Below, piece by piece: positions 25,924 to 34,587 of a stretch of DNA of 64,000 nucleotides; position 1 is the stretch's first letter, and each line of letters starts with the position of its first letter. A model generated the notes under the pieces. The model ran no database searches. It saw nothing but the letters and a program-made list of their open reading frames with translations, and had not been told where the DNA came from. The stretch lies in contig JAWKQM010000003.1 of the NCBI GenBank assembly GCA_041390145.1, positions 62,001 to 126,000 on the forward strand, given 5' to 3'. The translations under genes and the position numbers were made by a program. This DNA comes from Gemmatimonadales bacterium. GTDB lineage: Bacteria > Gemmatimonadota > Gemmatimonadetes > Gemmatimonadales > GWC2-71-9.

Positions 25924-26787
25924 TCAGCGAGTGAGAGTGGGAAAGAGCCGAAGGCTCGTCTCGGACAAAATAGCGCGCTGTACCTCGGGCGGCAGCGGCA
26001 GCGCACGGAAGGCGTCGAGGTTCTTGCGCAGGTCGTGGACGCCGGGACTCGGCCAGTCGGTGCCCCAGATCGTCTTGTGGGAAATATCTGTCAGCCGGGG
26101 AAAGTACTCGAGGAGCCGCGCCGGCGGGATGCCGGACAGCTCCAGGAAGACGTTCGGATGACGGCGGAGCACGAAGAACGCCTCCTCCATCCAGAGCGGC
26201 CGCCCGCCGTGCGCCATGACGATCGTCAGCTTGGGATAGTCGATGGCCACGTCGTCGATTTCCATCGGGTTGCCCCACTTCGAACGCGCGCCCGGAAAGA
26301 TGCTGGTGCCGGTGTGGATCAGGACCGGCAGTTGCCGCTCCTCGCACCGCCGGTAGATCCGGCCCAGCGCCTCCAGTCCCTCGGTGTATGCGTTGGCGGG
26401 ATACATCTGGTGGGGCGGATGGATCTTGAGGCAGCGAATGCCCATGGCAATCAGGCGATCGACGTCCCCTTCGGGATCCGTGGTGAAGCGCGCGTGCACG
26501 CCGCCGTACGGGAGGATGCGCTCGGGGTCGGCCTCGGCATACCGGGCCGAAAACTCGTTGGTCGAGTCGTCAAACCCCATCAGGTCGGGACTCGGGTAGT
26601 TGATCAGCGCCACCCGCCACACGCCGGAGGCGTCCATGACCTCGAGCAGCGCCTGGGGATCGTCCATGAGCGCAATCAACCGGTCCCAATGCGCTTCCTT
26701 GCCGACCCGCATGACATCCGCCACCGCCGGCTTCAGTTGCCGCCACGGCTGGATGTGGATGTGCATGTCGGAGACTGGATAGGTCAT
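25924..26787 (-). CDS. Amidohydrolase family (TIM-barrel) hydrolase/decarboxylase
   Basis: 287 residues from ATG 26787. The metal-binding HIH near residue 8 (SDMHIHIQPW), the His in LIHTGTSIFPGA (about 168), MAHGG (about 203) and the late Asp in IWGTDWPSPG (about 246) are the hallmarks of the amidohydrolase-2 / ACMSD-like group. Such enzymes hydrolyse or decarboxylate aromatic-ring-derived acids. It is the last gene of the minus-strand aromatic/acyl-CoA cluster and is separated from it by a palindrome. Substrate unknown. Confidence 0.8.
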   Translation of the reverse strand: MTYPVSDMHIHIQPWRQLKPAVADVMRVGKEAHWDRLIALMDDPQALLEVMDASGVWRVALINYPSPDLMGFDDSTNEFSARYAEADPERILPYGGVHARFTTDPEGDVDRLIAMGIRCLKIHPPHQMYPANAYTEGLEALGRIYRRCEERQLPVLIHTGTSIFPGARSKWGNPMEIDDVAIDYPKLTIVMAHGGRPLWMEEAFFVLRRHPNVFLELSGIPPARLLEYFPRLTDISHKTIWGTDWPSPGVHDLRKNLDAFRALPLPPEVQRAILSETSLRLFPTLTR

Positions 26788-26814
26788 TCTGATCCTTGGC
26801 CCGTTGGATCCGTC

Positions 26815-26841
26815 CCCCCTCTCCATGACATGGAGAGGGGG
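26815..26841. repeat. Perfect 27-bp palindrome between genes
   Basis: CCCCCTCTCCATG, central A, CATGGAGAGGGGG. It lies between the crotonase stop (26855) and the amidohydrolase start (26787), both on the minus strand. It could attenuate transcription into the amidohydrolase gene; there is no T-tract on either side, and such sequences also occur as dispersed repeats. Confidence 0.75.
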
Positions 26842-26854
26842 ACAGGGGGTGAGG

Positions 26855-27637
26855 CTACCGTCCCTTGAACTCCGCCGGCCGCTTTCCCATGAACGCGGCC
26901 ACACCCTCGGCCTTGTCGTCGCTCGAGAACGCGAGGCCGAACAGCGTCGTCTCCTGACGAAGCCCCTCGTCGAGCGGCACCCGGAGCGACGCCCGCACCG
27001 CCTCCTTGATCAGCTGCAACGCCACCGGGCTCTTCTGCGCGATGCTCTCCGCCATTGCCATGGCCCGCGCCCGCAGTTCGGCCGCCGGCACGACCTCGTC
27101 CACCAGGCCGATCCGGAGCGCCTCGGCCGCGCCGATGAGATCGCCGGTGAAGAGGAGCTTGTACGCCGCGCCGGCGCCGACCAGGCGGGGGAGCCGCTGC
27201 GTGCCGCCGCCGCCAGGAATGATGCCGAGGTTGACCTCGGGCTGCCCGAGCTTGGCGGTGTCGGCGGCAATGCGGATGTCGCAGGCCATCGCGAGTTCAC
27301 AGCCGCCACCGAGGGTGAACCCGTTGAGGGCCGCGATGACCGGCTTGGGGAAGCTGTCCACGGCCTCGAAGATGGTACGGCCCGACATGACGCGGAACTG
27401 GTCGATCGGGCTCCGTCCCTCGAACTCCGAGATGTCGGCACCCGCCACGAACGCCTTGTCGCCGGCGCCGGTGAGCACCACCACCCGGACGTCGGGGTCC
27501 TCGCGCAGGGCGTCGAGGAGGGCCAGCAACTGCGCGCGGGTGGCACCGTCGAGGGCGTTCCGTTTCTCTGGGCGGTTGATGATGAGGAGGGCGACGCGCC
27601 CGTGGATTTCCTTAAGGACGTGCTGGGGTTCGCTCAT
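26855..27637 (-). CDS. Enoyl-CoA hydratase (crotonase, PaaF-like)
   Basis: 260 residues. Both catalytic glutamates are present: in GGGCELAMACD (about residue 113) and GQPEVNLGIIPGGGGTQRL (about 133). The oxyanion segment is KAFVAGADISEFEG. It hydrates trans-2-enoyl-CoA to 3-hydroxyacyl-CoA. The start overlaps the stop of the 3-hydroxyacyl-CoA dehydrogenase gene by ATGA, so the two successive beta-oxidation steps are coupled. Confidence 0.9.
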   Translation of the reverse strand: MSEPQHVLKEIHGRVALLIINRPEKRNALDGATRAQLLALLDALREDPDVRVVVLTGAGDKAFVAGADISEFEGRSPIDQFRVMSGRTIFEAVDSFPKPVIAALNGFTLGGGCELAMACDIRIAADTAKLGQPEVNLGIIPGGGGTQRLPRLVGAGAAYKLLFTGDLIGAAEALRIGLVDEVVPAAELRARAMAMAESIAQKSPVALQLIKEAVRASLRVPLDEGLRQETTLFGLAFSSDDKAEGVAAFMGKRPAEFKGR

Positions 27638-28500
27638 GATTGGGACCAGTCGTAGAAGCCGTGGCCGCTCTTCTTGCCGAGTTTCCCCTCGGCAACCAGG
27701 CGGCGAAGGATGGCCGGGGGCGCGAACCGATCGGCGCCCAGGGCCTGGTGAAGGTAATCGGCAATGCGGAGCCGCACGTCGAGCCCGACGAGGTCGGTCA
27801 GCTTCAGGGGACCCATCGGGTGGTTGTACCCCAACTCCATGGCGCGGTCGATGTCGGCGGCGCTCGCCACGCCCTCCTCCAGCATCCGCATCGCTTCGAG
27901 GCCAAGGGCAATGCCCAGGCGGCTCGAGGCGAAGCCGGGAGAGTCCCGCACCACGATCGGTTCCTTGCGCATCGCGCGCACCACCGACAGGGCGTCGTCG
28001 GTGGACGCCTCGTCCGAACCGTCGTGCACCACGATCTCCACCAGCTTCATCAGGTGCACCGGATTGAAGAAGTGCATTCCGATCAGCCGCTCGGGACGGG
28101 GGAGGTCGGCGGCGATGTCGGCGATGGAAAGCGACGAGGTGTTGGTGGCGAGGAGTGCCGAGGGCTCGGCCCAGTCACTGGCCTGGCTCATGACGTCCCG
28201 CTTGACGTCGAGATCCTCGAGCACCGCTTCGATGACGAGGTCGGCGCCCTGGCAGGTGGTACGCATGTCGGGCGCCGTCCGCAGCCGATCGAGAATGGCG
28301 TCGCGGCCGGCCGCATCGAGCTTGCCGCGCTGGACCGCACCGTCGAGCGTCCTGGCGATGCTGTCGAGCGCCCCCTGCAGCGCCTCGGGCCGGGCGTCGG
28401 TCAGGGTGGTGGGCCACCCCGCCGTGGCGGCGGCCTGGGCGATCCCGGCCCCCATGGTCCCGGCGCCGATCACGGCCACCCGGGTCGGAAAGCTGCTCAT
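27634..28500 (-). CDS. 3-hydroxyacyl-CoA (3-hydroxybutyryl-CoA) dehydrogenase
   Basis: 288 residues from ATG 28500. N-terminal Rossmann motif VAVIGAGTMGAGIAQ at 8-22, NTSSLSIADIA near 120, catalytic His in IGMHFFNPVHLMKLVEIV near 143, and C-terminal domain with ELGYNHPMGPLKLTDLVGLD. It oxidises 3-hydroxyacyl-CoA with NAD+. Role in the cluster matches PaaH. Start overlaps the upstream phosphodiesterase stop; end overlaps the crotonase start. Confidence 0.92.
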   Translation of the reverse strand: MSSFPTRVAVIGAGTMGAGIAQAAATAGWPTTLTDARPEALQGALDSIARTLDGAVQRGKLDAAGRDAILDRLRTAPDMRTTCQGADLVIEAVLEDLDVKRDVMSQASDWAEPSALLATNTSSLSIADIAADLPRPERLIGMHFFNPVHLMKLVEIVVHDGSDEASTDDALSVVRAMRKEPIVVRDSPGFASSRLGIALGLEAMRMLEEGVASAADIDRAMELGYNHPMGPLKLTDLVGLDVRLRIADYLHQALGADRFAPPAILRRLVAEGKLGKKSGHGFYDWSQS

Positions 28501-29171
28501 GCCGCCACCGCCAGCCGGTCGGGAAAGTTGCCGCAGAGGCCGTCCACGCCCATCCGGCCGAGGCGGGCTGCCGCCACCCGGTCGTTGACGGTCCACGCGA
28601 TGAGGCGTGCCCCGGCGGCGTGCACGTCATCCACAAGTTCCTGGTCGATCATCGTCCATTCCTGCCAGAGGGTCGTGGCGCCCGCCAGGCGGAGGACGCC
28701 GGCCGGATCGACTACCCGCGCCGCGAGCAGCGCGCCGAGCGGAAGATCCGGACGTCGCTGGCGCAGGCGGGCCGTGATCCGGTGGTCAAAGCTGTGGACG
28801 GCGTAGCGGGCGGGGAAGGGGCCGGCGTCCATGGTGGCCAGGAGGGCGATGTCGTGCTCGGGCGGCAGCGCCTTGACCTCGATCCAGACATCCCGGTCGC
28901 CGATCAGCTTCAGCGCCGTCGCGAGCGAAGGCACCGGTTCCCCATTGGGAAGCACGGCCGCGGTGGCCTCGGCGAGGGTCAGCGAATCGAGGGGACTGCC
29001 CCCGGTCAGCACGGGATCGTGATGGACCACGATCCCCCCGTCTGCCGTGGAGTGGACGTCCAGCTCCACACCGTCCGCGCCGCGGACGACCGCCTCACCA
29101 AAAGCCGTGGGCGAATTTTCGTACGCGTAGCCGGAGGCGCCCCGATGGGCGATGACCAGCGGCCGCGTCAG
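28497..29171 (-). CDS. Glycerophosphodiester phosphodiesterase family protein
   Basis: About 224 residues. The GDPD signatures are clear: PLVIAHRGASGYAYENSPTA (His and Arg of the active site), GADGVELDVHSTADGGIVVHHD (metal-binding Glu/Asp and second His), and late IAWTVND. It would cleave glycerophosphodiesters to glycerol-3-phosphate. No ATG/GTG/TTG lies between the preceding stop and the HRG motif; the best start is CTG 29171, which overlaps the oxygenase stop as CTGA. Its presence inside an aromatic/acyl-CoA operon is unexplained. Confidence 0.8.
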   Translation of the reverse strand: MTRPLVIAHRGASGYAYENSPTAFGEAVVRGADGVELDVHSTADGGIVVHHDPVLTGGSPLDSLTLAEATAAVLPNGEPVPSLATALKLIGDRDVWIEVKALPPEHDIALLATMDAGPFPARYAVHSFDHRITARLRQRRPDLPLGALLAARVVDPAGVLRLAGATTLWQEWTMIDQELVDDVHAAGARLIAWTVNDRVAAARLGRMGVDGLCGNFPDRLAVAA

Positions 29172-30298
29172 TTGTTCTCCTCGAGCTTCCTGAACTCGAT
29201 CCAGTCCGGCTCGTCGAGCAGGTCCTTCAGCAGCGTGCGGTCGGCGTCGTTCGGCAGCACCGACTCGAGGTACGCCGGGTAGTTCTCCGCGGAGAGGGAC
29301 TCGCCGGTGATGGTAAAGTGCTGCCGGGCATAGAGCCCGATCTTCCGGTTGAACTTCACGTCGGGCACGATCAGGTGCTGGTCCGGGTCGGGGATCGCCG
29401 TGTTGAGCCGGTCGACCAGGCGGGTGATTTCCTGGCGGTACAGCTCGCGACTCGCCTCGTTGAGATGCGCCACGTTCGCGTCGTCCGGCGCTTCCCGCTC
29501 GTCGAATCGACCCTTCAGTCCCCACACATAGGCCCAGTGTGCGCTGCTGGAGTTGTCCGTGCCGAACAGGTCGAAGGCGGTGGGGACCCACTTGTTGAAG
29601 TAGCGCTGCACCACCTCCGGCGGCACGCGGCCAGCGCGAAGGATTCGGCGCAGACCGTTGTTGCCGGTGCCGAGGTGGAAGCTCTCCTCCTTCAGCATCG
29701 GGCCCATGGAGCGGGCCAGGGGGTGGAACGACGACGTCGACAGCATCTGGAGCTGGAACTTGCCGTCGCGGTCGATGAACTGGGTGTAGGTGAAGAAGTC
29801 GAGCCAGTTCTCCACGATTTCGTTGAAGGAGCCAAGGAGCCGCTCGCCCTCTTCCGCGCGGCGGTCGAGCAGCTTCTGCGCCTCGCGCTTGCCCTCGTCG
29901 CCGAAGTGGGTGCAGAGGAGGTACGACATCTGCCACCCGTGGCGCATCTCCTCGCTCATCACCCGCATCAGCGAGAAGAGGTCGTAGTCGCTCGGGGCCC
30001 GCTCGAGGAGCGCGCGCTGCTGCTCCACCGAGGCGAACTCGGTGTCGCCCTGGAAGACGATCAGGTTGAGCAGCGCGTCGCGGATGCGCTGGTCGGGGAT
30101 GTGCATGATGGTCGGCCACTTCGTCTGGCCCTTGTAGTGGCCGAACTCGATCGTCTCGGCCTCGGGCTCGCCGAACTTCGCGTCGAATCCGACTTTCCGG
30201 AACGGCGTGCCGGCCATCTCCTTTTCGGAGATGCCGATCGAATCCTGCCAGTAGCGGAAGTAGTCGATCCAGTCGTCAAAGTTGTTCACTTTCCGCAT
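29168..30298 (-). CDS. BoxB/PaaA-like diiron oxygenase (aryl-CoA epoxidase family)
   Basis: 376 residues. Ferritin-like diiron ligands are visible: Glu87 (QGDTEFASVEQQ), Glu116/117 and His120 (SEEMRHGW), Glu204/205 and His208 (KEESFHLG). The blocks GHYKGQ, QGDTEFASVEQQ, DRDGKFQLQ, GLKGRFDE and FNRKIGLYA match benzoyl-CoA epoxidase BoxB, whereas KEESFH, LFGTDN and IPDPDQH recall PaaA. The length lies between the two. It should use O2 on an aryl- or acyl-CoA, but no PaaB-E and no BoxA-like reductase gene lies in the window. The following CTGA-overlapping gene is a phosphodiesterase. Confidence 0.78.
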   Translation of the reverse strand: MRKVNNFDDWIDYFRYWQDSIGISEKEMAGTPFRKVGFDAKFGEPEAETIEFGHYKGQTKWPTIMHIPDQRIRDALLNLIVFQGDTEFASVEQQRALLERAPSDYDLFSLMRVMSEEMRHGWQMSYLLCTHFGDEGKREAQKLLDRRAEEGERLLGSFNEIVENWLDFFTYTQFIDRDGKFQLQMLSTSSFHPLARSMGPMLKEESFHLGTGNNGLRRILRAGRVPPEVVQRYFNKWVPTAFDLFGTDNSSSAHWAYVWGLKGRFDEREAPDDANVAHLNEASRELYRQEITRLVDRLNTAIPDPDQHLIVPDVKFNRKIGLYARQHFTITGESLSAENYPAYLESVLPNDADRTLLKDLLDEPDWIEFRKLEENN

Positions 30299-30305
30299 CT
30301 CGTCC

Positions 30306-31109
30306 TCACCGTCCGTGGAATTCGGGAACTCGTTTGGCGTGATACGCCGCCAACCCCTCGGCGGCGTCCTCGCTGCGAAAACATTCTTGGCAATGCCGTG
30401 CCTCGATCACCAGCGATTCGGCGAGCGTCGTCGATTCCGCCTCGCGCACGGCGCGCTTGGCGAGGCGAACGGCAATCGGCGGGAGCGCCGCCAGGCGGTG
30501 CGCCCAGGCCTCGGTCTCATGCGCCAGGTGGTCGTCCGCCACCACCCGGTTGACCAGCCCCAGCTCGCGGCAACGGGTGGCCGCCAGCATGCGCGGTGTC
30601 CAGAAGAGCTCCAGCGCGGTGGCCGACCCCGCCAGCCGCTGCACGAACCAGCTGGTGCCCAGGTCGGGGTGCAGCCCAAGTCGATGGAAGACCAGTCCCA
30701 TCGAGGCGCTCTCGGCGGCGATCCGAAGATCGCAGGCCAGGGCGAGTCCAGCCCCTCCTCCCGCCGCGGGCCCGTTCAGGCTGGCGAGTACCGGCTTGGG
30801 CGCGCGGTGCAGCAGCTGCACCACCTCCGAGCCGACCCGCACCAGCTCCATCGCTTCCGCCTCCCGAAGCTCCCCGGAAGGGCCGGTCAGCCCGTCGAGG
30901 TCGGCGCCCGAGCAGAACCCCCGGCCACTGCCGGTCAGGACGATGACTCGCACCGACTCGTCGGCGATCATGGCCCGCACCGCGTCGGCGAGCTCCCGGA
31001 GCATGTCCACGTCGAAGGCGTTCAGACGCTCGGGGCGGTCGAGCGTGATGGTCCCGACCCCCTGTTCGACCTTCGTGAGCAGTGCGCTCCTGAGCATCAC
31101 ATCCTGCAT
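30306..31109 (-). CDS. PaaG-like enoyl-CoA isomerase/hydratase
   Basis: 267-residue crotonase fold. The usual catalytic Glu pair is absent: the first position is in GGGAGLALACD, and the second region reads LGLHPDLGTSWFVQRL with Asp149, the arrangement of PaaG (ring-opening epoxy-aryl-CoA isomerase) and related isomerases. Oxyanion segment GRGFCSGADLDGL. Lying next to the diiron oxygenase, it would rearrange the epoxide product to an oxepin-CoA. The assignment is by residue pattern and context. Confidence 0.8.
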   Translation of the reverse strand: MQDVMLRSALLTKVEQGVGTITLDRPERLNAFDVDMLRELADAVRAMIADESVRVIVLTGSGRGFCSGADLDGLTGPSGELREAEAMELVRVGSEVVQLLHRAPKPVLASLNGPAAGGGAGLALACDLRIAAESASMGLVFHRLGLHPDLGTSWFVQRLAGSATALELFWTPRMLAATRCRELGLVNRVVADDHLAHETEAWAHRLAALPPIAVRLAKRAVREAESTTLAESLVIEARHCQECFRSEDAAEGLAAYHAKRVPEFHGR

Positions 31110-31122
31110 AGCGACCCTCGCC

Positions 31123-32316
31123 TCAGGCTTCGGTCATCTCGAACACCGTCGCAATCCCTTGTCCCACTCCGATGCACATGGTGGCCAGTCCGTAGCGGCC
31201 CCCGGTTCGCCGCAACCCGTGGATGAGCGTCGCCGCCATCCGGGCGCCGCTGGCGCCAAGGGGATGCCCAAGCGCGATGGCACCGCCGGACACGTTGACG
31301 CGCGCCGGGTCGAGCTCGAGTTCGCGCATGCAGGGGATGGCCTGGGCCGCGAATGCCTCGTTCAGTTCGATGAGGTCGAGATCCTTCACCGTCATGCTGA
31401 GCCGGGCCAGCAGCTTCTGCGTGGCGGGGACCGGCCCGAGGCCCATGCAGCTCGGGTCGACGCCGGCCACCGCGGTGCCGACAATCCGGGCCATCGGCTT
31501 CAGGCCATGCGCATCGAGGGCGGCTGCGCTGGCGATGCCCAGGGCCGCCGAGCCATCGTTGATCCCGCTGGAGTTGCCTGCCGTGGCCGTTCCGCCCTTG
31601 GCGAAGGCCGGCTTGAGGCGGGCCAACCCTGCTGCCGTCACGTCGGGGCGGGGATGTTCGTCCGCGGTGACGGGATCCATGGTGCCTGGTCCCGTGACCG
31701 CCACCAGCTCGTCGTTGAAGTGACCGGCCTCCATGGCCGCCTTGGTGCGCCGCTGGCTCTCCGCGGCAAAGGCATCCTGTTCCTCGCGGGTGATGCCGTG
31801 CAACTGCGCGACCTTTTCCGCCGTCTCCCCGAGCGAGATGGTCCACTCCGCGGGCATCAGGGGGTTGGTGAACCGCCACCCGACGGTGGAGTCCGACACC
31901 TGCGGATTCCTCCGGTCCCAGGCGCTGCCGCTCTTCAGCATGATGTACGGCGCGCGCGTCATGCTCTCGACGCCGCCGGCCACGAAGAGATCGCCTTCGC
32001 CCGCCTTGATGGCGTGGGCGGCGCTGGCGATGGCCTGCAGGCCGGAGCCGCAGAGTCGATTGATCGTCTGTCCCGGCACCTCGATCGGAAGCCCTGCCAG
32101 CAGGAGGGCCATCCGGGCCACGTTGCGGTTGTCCTCGCCGGCCTGGTTCGCGCAGCCGAGGATGACGTCGTCGATGTGGGCCCCGGGAAGCCCGCCCCGC
32201 TCCACGGCCGCGCGGATGGCGATGGCGGCGAGATCGTCGGGGCGCACTCCGGCCAGCGCCCCGCCGGCCCGGCCGATCGGGGTGCGCACCGCCGAGACGA
32301 CGAACGCCTCGGTCAC
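31123..32316 (-). CDS. Thiolase (acetyl-CoA acyltransferase, PaaJ/PcaF-like)
   Basis: 397 residues. Nucleophilic Cys89 in NRLCGSGLQA, His351 in GHPLGASGAR and Cys381 in ATMCIGVGQG form the thiolase active site; NEAFAAQ provides the further Asn-Glu motif. Substrate-side motifs such as PMLKxS-type YIMLKSGSAWDRR resemble 3-oxoadipyl-CoA thiolases, which end phenylacetate and protocatechuate degradation. Start overlaps the aldehyde dehydrogenase stop by ATGA. Confidence 0.9.
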   Translation of the reverse strand: MTEAFVVSAVRTPIGRAGGALAGVRPDDLAAIAIRAAVERGGLPGAHIDDVILGCANQAGEDNRNVARMALLLAGLPIEVPGQTINRLCGSGLQAIASAAHAIKAGEGDLFVAGGVESMTRAPYIMLKSGSAWDRRNPQVSDSTVGWRFTNPLMPAEWTISLGETAEKVAQLHGITREEQDAFAAESQRRTKAAMEAGHFNDELVAVTGPGTMDPVTADEHPRPDVTAAGLARLKPAFAKGGTATAGNSSGINDGSAALGIASAAALDAHGLKPMARIVGTAVAGVDPSCMGLGPVPATQKLLARLSMTVKDLDLIELNEAFAAQAIPCMRELELDPARVNVSGGAIALGHPLGASGARMAATLIHGLRRTGGRYGLATMCIGVGQGIATVFEMTEA

Positions 32317-33746
32317 AGCGCAATCCAGACGGACTTGGTCTCGGTGTACCCCTCGAGGGCGGTGCGTCCGAGGTCCCGGCCGAATCCCGACTGCTTGTAC
32401 CCGCCGAAGGGGGCGGCCGGATCGTACATGTTGTAGGTGTTGACCCAGACGGTGCCGGCGCGGATGGCGTGGGCCACCCGGTGCGCGCGACCGATGTCAC
32501 GGCTCCAGACGCCGGCCGCCAGGCCGTACATCGACTGGTTGGCCAGCGCGACGGCCTCTTCCTCGTCGTCAAAGCCGAGCACGGCGAGCACGGGGCCGAA
32601 GATTTCCTCGCAGGCAATCGTCATCTCGGGGGTCACCCCGTCGAAGATCGTCGCTTCCACGAAATAGCCCTTGCCGTTGACCGTGGCGGCGTTGCCGCCC
32701 GCGACGACCGTGGCGCCCTCGGCCTTCCCGATGCCGATGTACTTCAGCACGCTCTCCTGCTGCTGCTTCGAGACGATGGCCCCGAGGCGGGTCTTCTTGT
32801 CGAACGGGTCGCCGGGTACAAGCTTCTTGCTTCGCTCGGCGAGCTGTTCAACCACTTGATCCTTGATCTTCCGGTCGACCAGCAGGCGGCTGCCGGCGGC
32901 GCAGACCTCGCCCTTGCCGTAGAAGATGCCGGTCTGCGCGCCGCGCACCGCGGCGGCGATGTCGGCGTCATCGAAGATGATGTTGGGGCTCTTGCCGCCG
33001 AGCTCGAGTGTCAGCCGCTTCACGGTGTCGGCCGCGTCCTTCATGATGCGCTGGCCGACGCCGGTGGAGCCGGTGAAGGAGATCTTGTCCACGCCCGGGT
33101 GACGCACCAGCGCCGAGCCGGCCGTCGAGCCGTGGCCGGGAACGACGTTGAAGGCGCCTGCGGGGAGGCCGGCTTCCGCGAAGATCTCCGCCATCAGCAG
33201 CGCGGTCAGCGGCGTTTCGGAGGCGGGCTTGAGGACCACGGTGCATCCCGCGGCCAGGGCCGGGGCAAACTTCCACCCGGCGAGGTTCAGCGGGAAGTTC
33301 CATGGGACGATGGCGCCGACAACGCCGATCGGCTCGTGCCGGATGTACATCAGGACGTTGCCGTCCACCGGGACGGTTTCACCGCCGAACTTGTCGCACC
33401 ACCCGGCGTAGTAACGCAGGGTCTCGACGGTGGACGAGACGTCGATCTTCGACTCGAAGAGCGGTTTGCCGTTCTGCCGCGTCTCGAGCTCGGCCATCTC
33501 GGGCAGGCGGTTGGCGAGGATGTCCGCGGCACGGTAGAGCATTGCGCCACGCTTCCGGGCCGACAGGCCGCGCCACTCCGCCGATTCGAAGCAGGCGCGG
33601 GCGGCGGCCACCGCCCGGTCGATGTCCGCGGCGTCTCCCTCCGCCACCGAGACCAGCACGTCCTCGGTGGCGGGGTTGATCACGTCGAACCGGCGGCCGC
33701 TTGCCGCCGGGGTCCACGCGTTGCCGATAAAGAGATCGGTCTGCAC
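32313..33746 (-). CDS. NAD(P)-dependent aldehyde dehydrogenase
   Basis: 477 residues. Catalytic Glu248 (LTLELGGKSPN) and Cys282 (GKGEVCAAGSR), with the cofactor loop FTGSTGVG at 224-231 and WNFPL at 149-153. Closest in pattern to phenylacetaldehyde/betaine aldehyde dehydrogenases. In Paa and Box pathways an aldehyde dehydrogenase oxidises the ring-opened semialdehyde CoA intermediate, which would suit this place. Four bases downstream of the next crotonase's stop, it overlaps the thiolase start. Confidence 0.9.
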   Translation of the reverse strand: MQTDLFIGNAWTPAASGRRFDVINPATEDVLVSVAEGDAADIDRAVAAARACFESAEWRGLSARKRGAMLYRAADILANRLPEMAELETRQNGKPLFESKIDVSSTVETLRYYAGWCDKFGGETVPVDGNVLMYIRHEPIGVVGAIVPWNFPLNLAGWKFAPALAAGCTVVLKPASETPLTALLMAEIFAEAGLPAGAFNVVPGHGSTAGSALVRHPGVDKISFTGSTGVGQRIMKDAADTVKRLTLELGGKSPNIIFDDADIAAAVRGAQTGIFYGKGEVCAAGSRLLVDRKIKDQVVEQLAERSKKLVPGDPFDKKTRLGAIVSKQQQESVLKYIGIGKAEGATVVAGGNAATVNGKGYFVEATIFDGVTPEMTIACEEIFGPVLAVLGFDDEEEAVALANQSMYGLAAGVWSRDIGRAHRVAHAIRAGTVWVNTYNMYDPAAPFGGYKQSGFGRDLGRTALEGYTETKSVWIAL

Positions 33747-33749
33747 TGC

Positions 33750-34583
33750 CTACTTGGCCTCGAAGTTGGGCATCCGCTTCTCGACGTACGCGGCCAGGCC
33801 TTCCTTGGCGTCGGCCGACGCGAAGAGCTGCTGCTGCAACTCCCGCTCGAGGGTCAGTGCGCTTTCGAACGGGAGATCCATGCCGGACTGGACGCTCCGC
33901 TTGATGGCGCCGACCGCCTTGGCGGCCTTGTTGGGCGGGCAGAACTGCTTGGCGTACATCAGCACCTGGTCCCAGTAGCCGTCCTTCTCGAAGACGTGGT
34001 TGACCAGGCCCATTTCCTCCGCCTTCTCGAAGGAGAAGGTTTCGCCGGTCACCATGAACTCAATGGACTTGGACTTGCCGATGAGCCGGCAGAGGCGCTG
34101 GGTGCCGCCGGTGCCCGGAAGCACGCCGAGGTTCACCTCGGGAAGTCCGATCTTGCCGGCATTGCGGCAGGCGATCCGGATGTCGCAGGCCATGGCGATT
34201 TCGAGCCCGCCGCCGACGGTGTGGCCGTTGAGGGCCGCGATGGTCAGCTTCGGGGTCTGCTCGAGGCGGCTCAGCGTCTCGTTGGCGTGCAGGCAGAAGA
34301 AGTACTTGAAGCGGGGGGTCACGTTGTTCAGCATCGAGATGTTGGCGCCCGCCGAGAAGAACTTCTCGCCATGGCCCCGGATGATGATGACGTGCACCTC
34401 GTCGGCCATGCGGGCGTCGAGGATGGCGGCGTCCATCTGCCGGAACATCTCGTACGTGTAGGTGTTGGCCGGCGGGTCGTTGAGCGTGATGATCGCGAGG
34501 CCGTCGCGGACCTCGTAGTTCACGAGGACCTTGTCGGTAGGCGCCGGGGCGCCGGGACGTGGGGAGGTCAGGGTAGCGGTCAA
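33750..34583 (-). CDS. Enoyl-CoA hydratase/isomerase (first gene after the regulator)
   Basis: 277 residues, ATG 34583. A roughly 18-residue Pro/Thr-rich N-terminal extension precedes the crotonase fold. Both catalytic Glu are present (GGGLEIAMACD and GLPEVNLGVLPGTGGTQRL); oxyanion segment EKFFSAGANISML. The region FKYFFCLHANETLSRLEQ is an unusual aromatic stretch near the substrate pocket, suggesting a bulky acyl group. It is the first structural gene behind the TetR gene, with a 4-base gap. Confidence 0.87.
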   Translation of the reverse strand: MTATLTSPRPGAPAPTDKVLVNYEVRDGLAIITLNDPPANTYTYEMFRQMDAAILDARMADEVHVIIIRGHGEKFFSAGANISMLNNVTPRFKYFFCLHANETLSRLEQTPKLTIAALNGHTVGGGLEIAMACDIRIACRNAGKIGLPEVNLGVLPGTGGTQRLCRLIGKSKSIEFMVTGETFSFEKAEEMGLVNHVFEKDGYWDQVLMYAKQFCPPNKAAKAVGAIKRSVQSGMDLPFESALTLERELQQQLFASADAKEGLAAYVEKRMPNFEAK

Positions 34584-34587
34584 GGGG

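Noticed and set aside
29172..30119. Long N-terminal extension of the phosphodiesterase frame
   Set aside because: It runs antiparallel in reading frame through the oxygenase gene on the same strand; low-complexity Arg/Ala/Pro sequence and the GDPD fold starts only near 29160.
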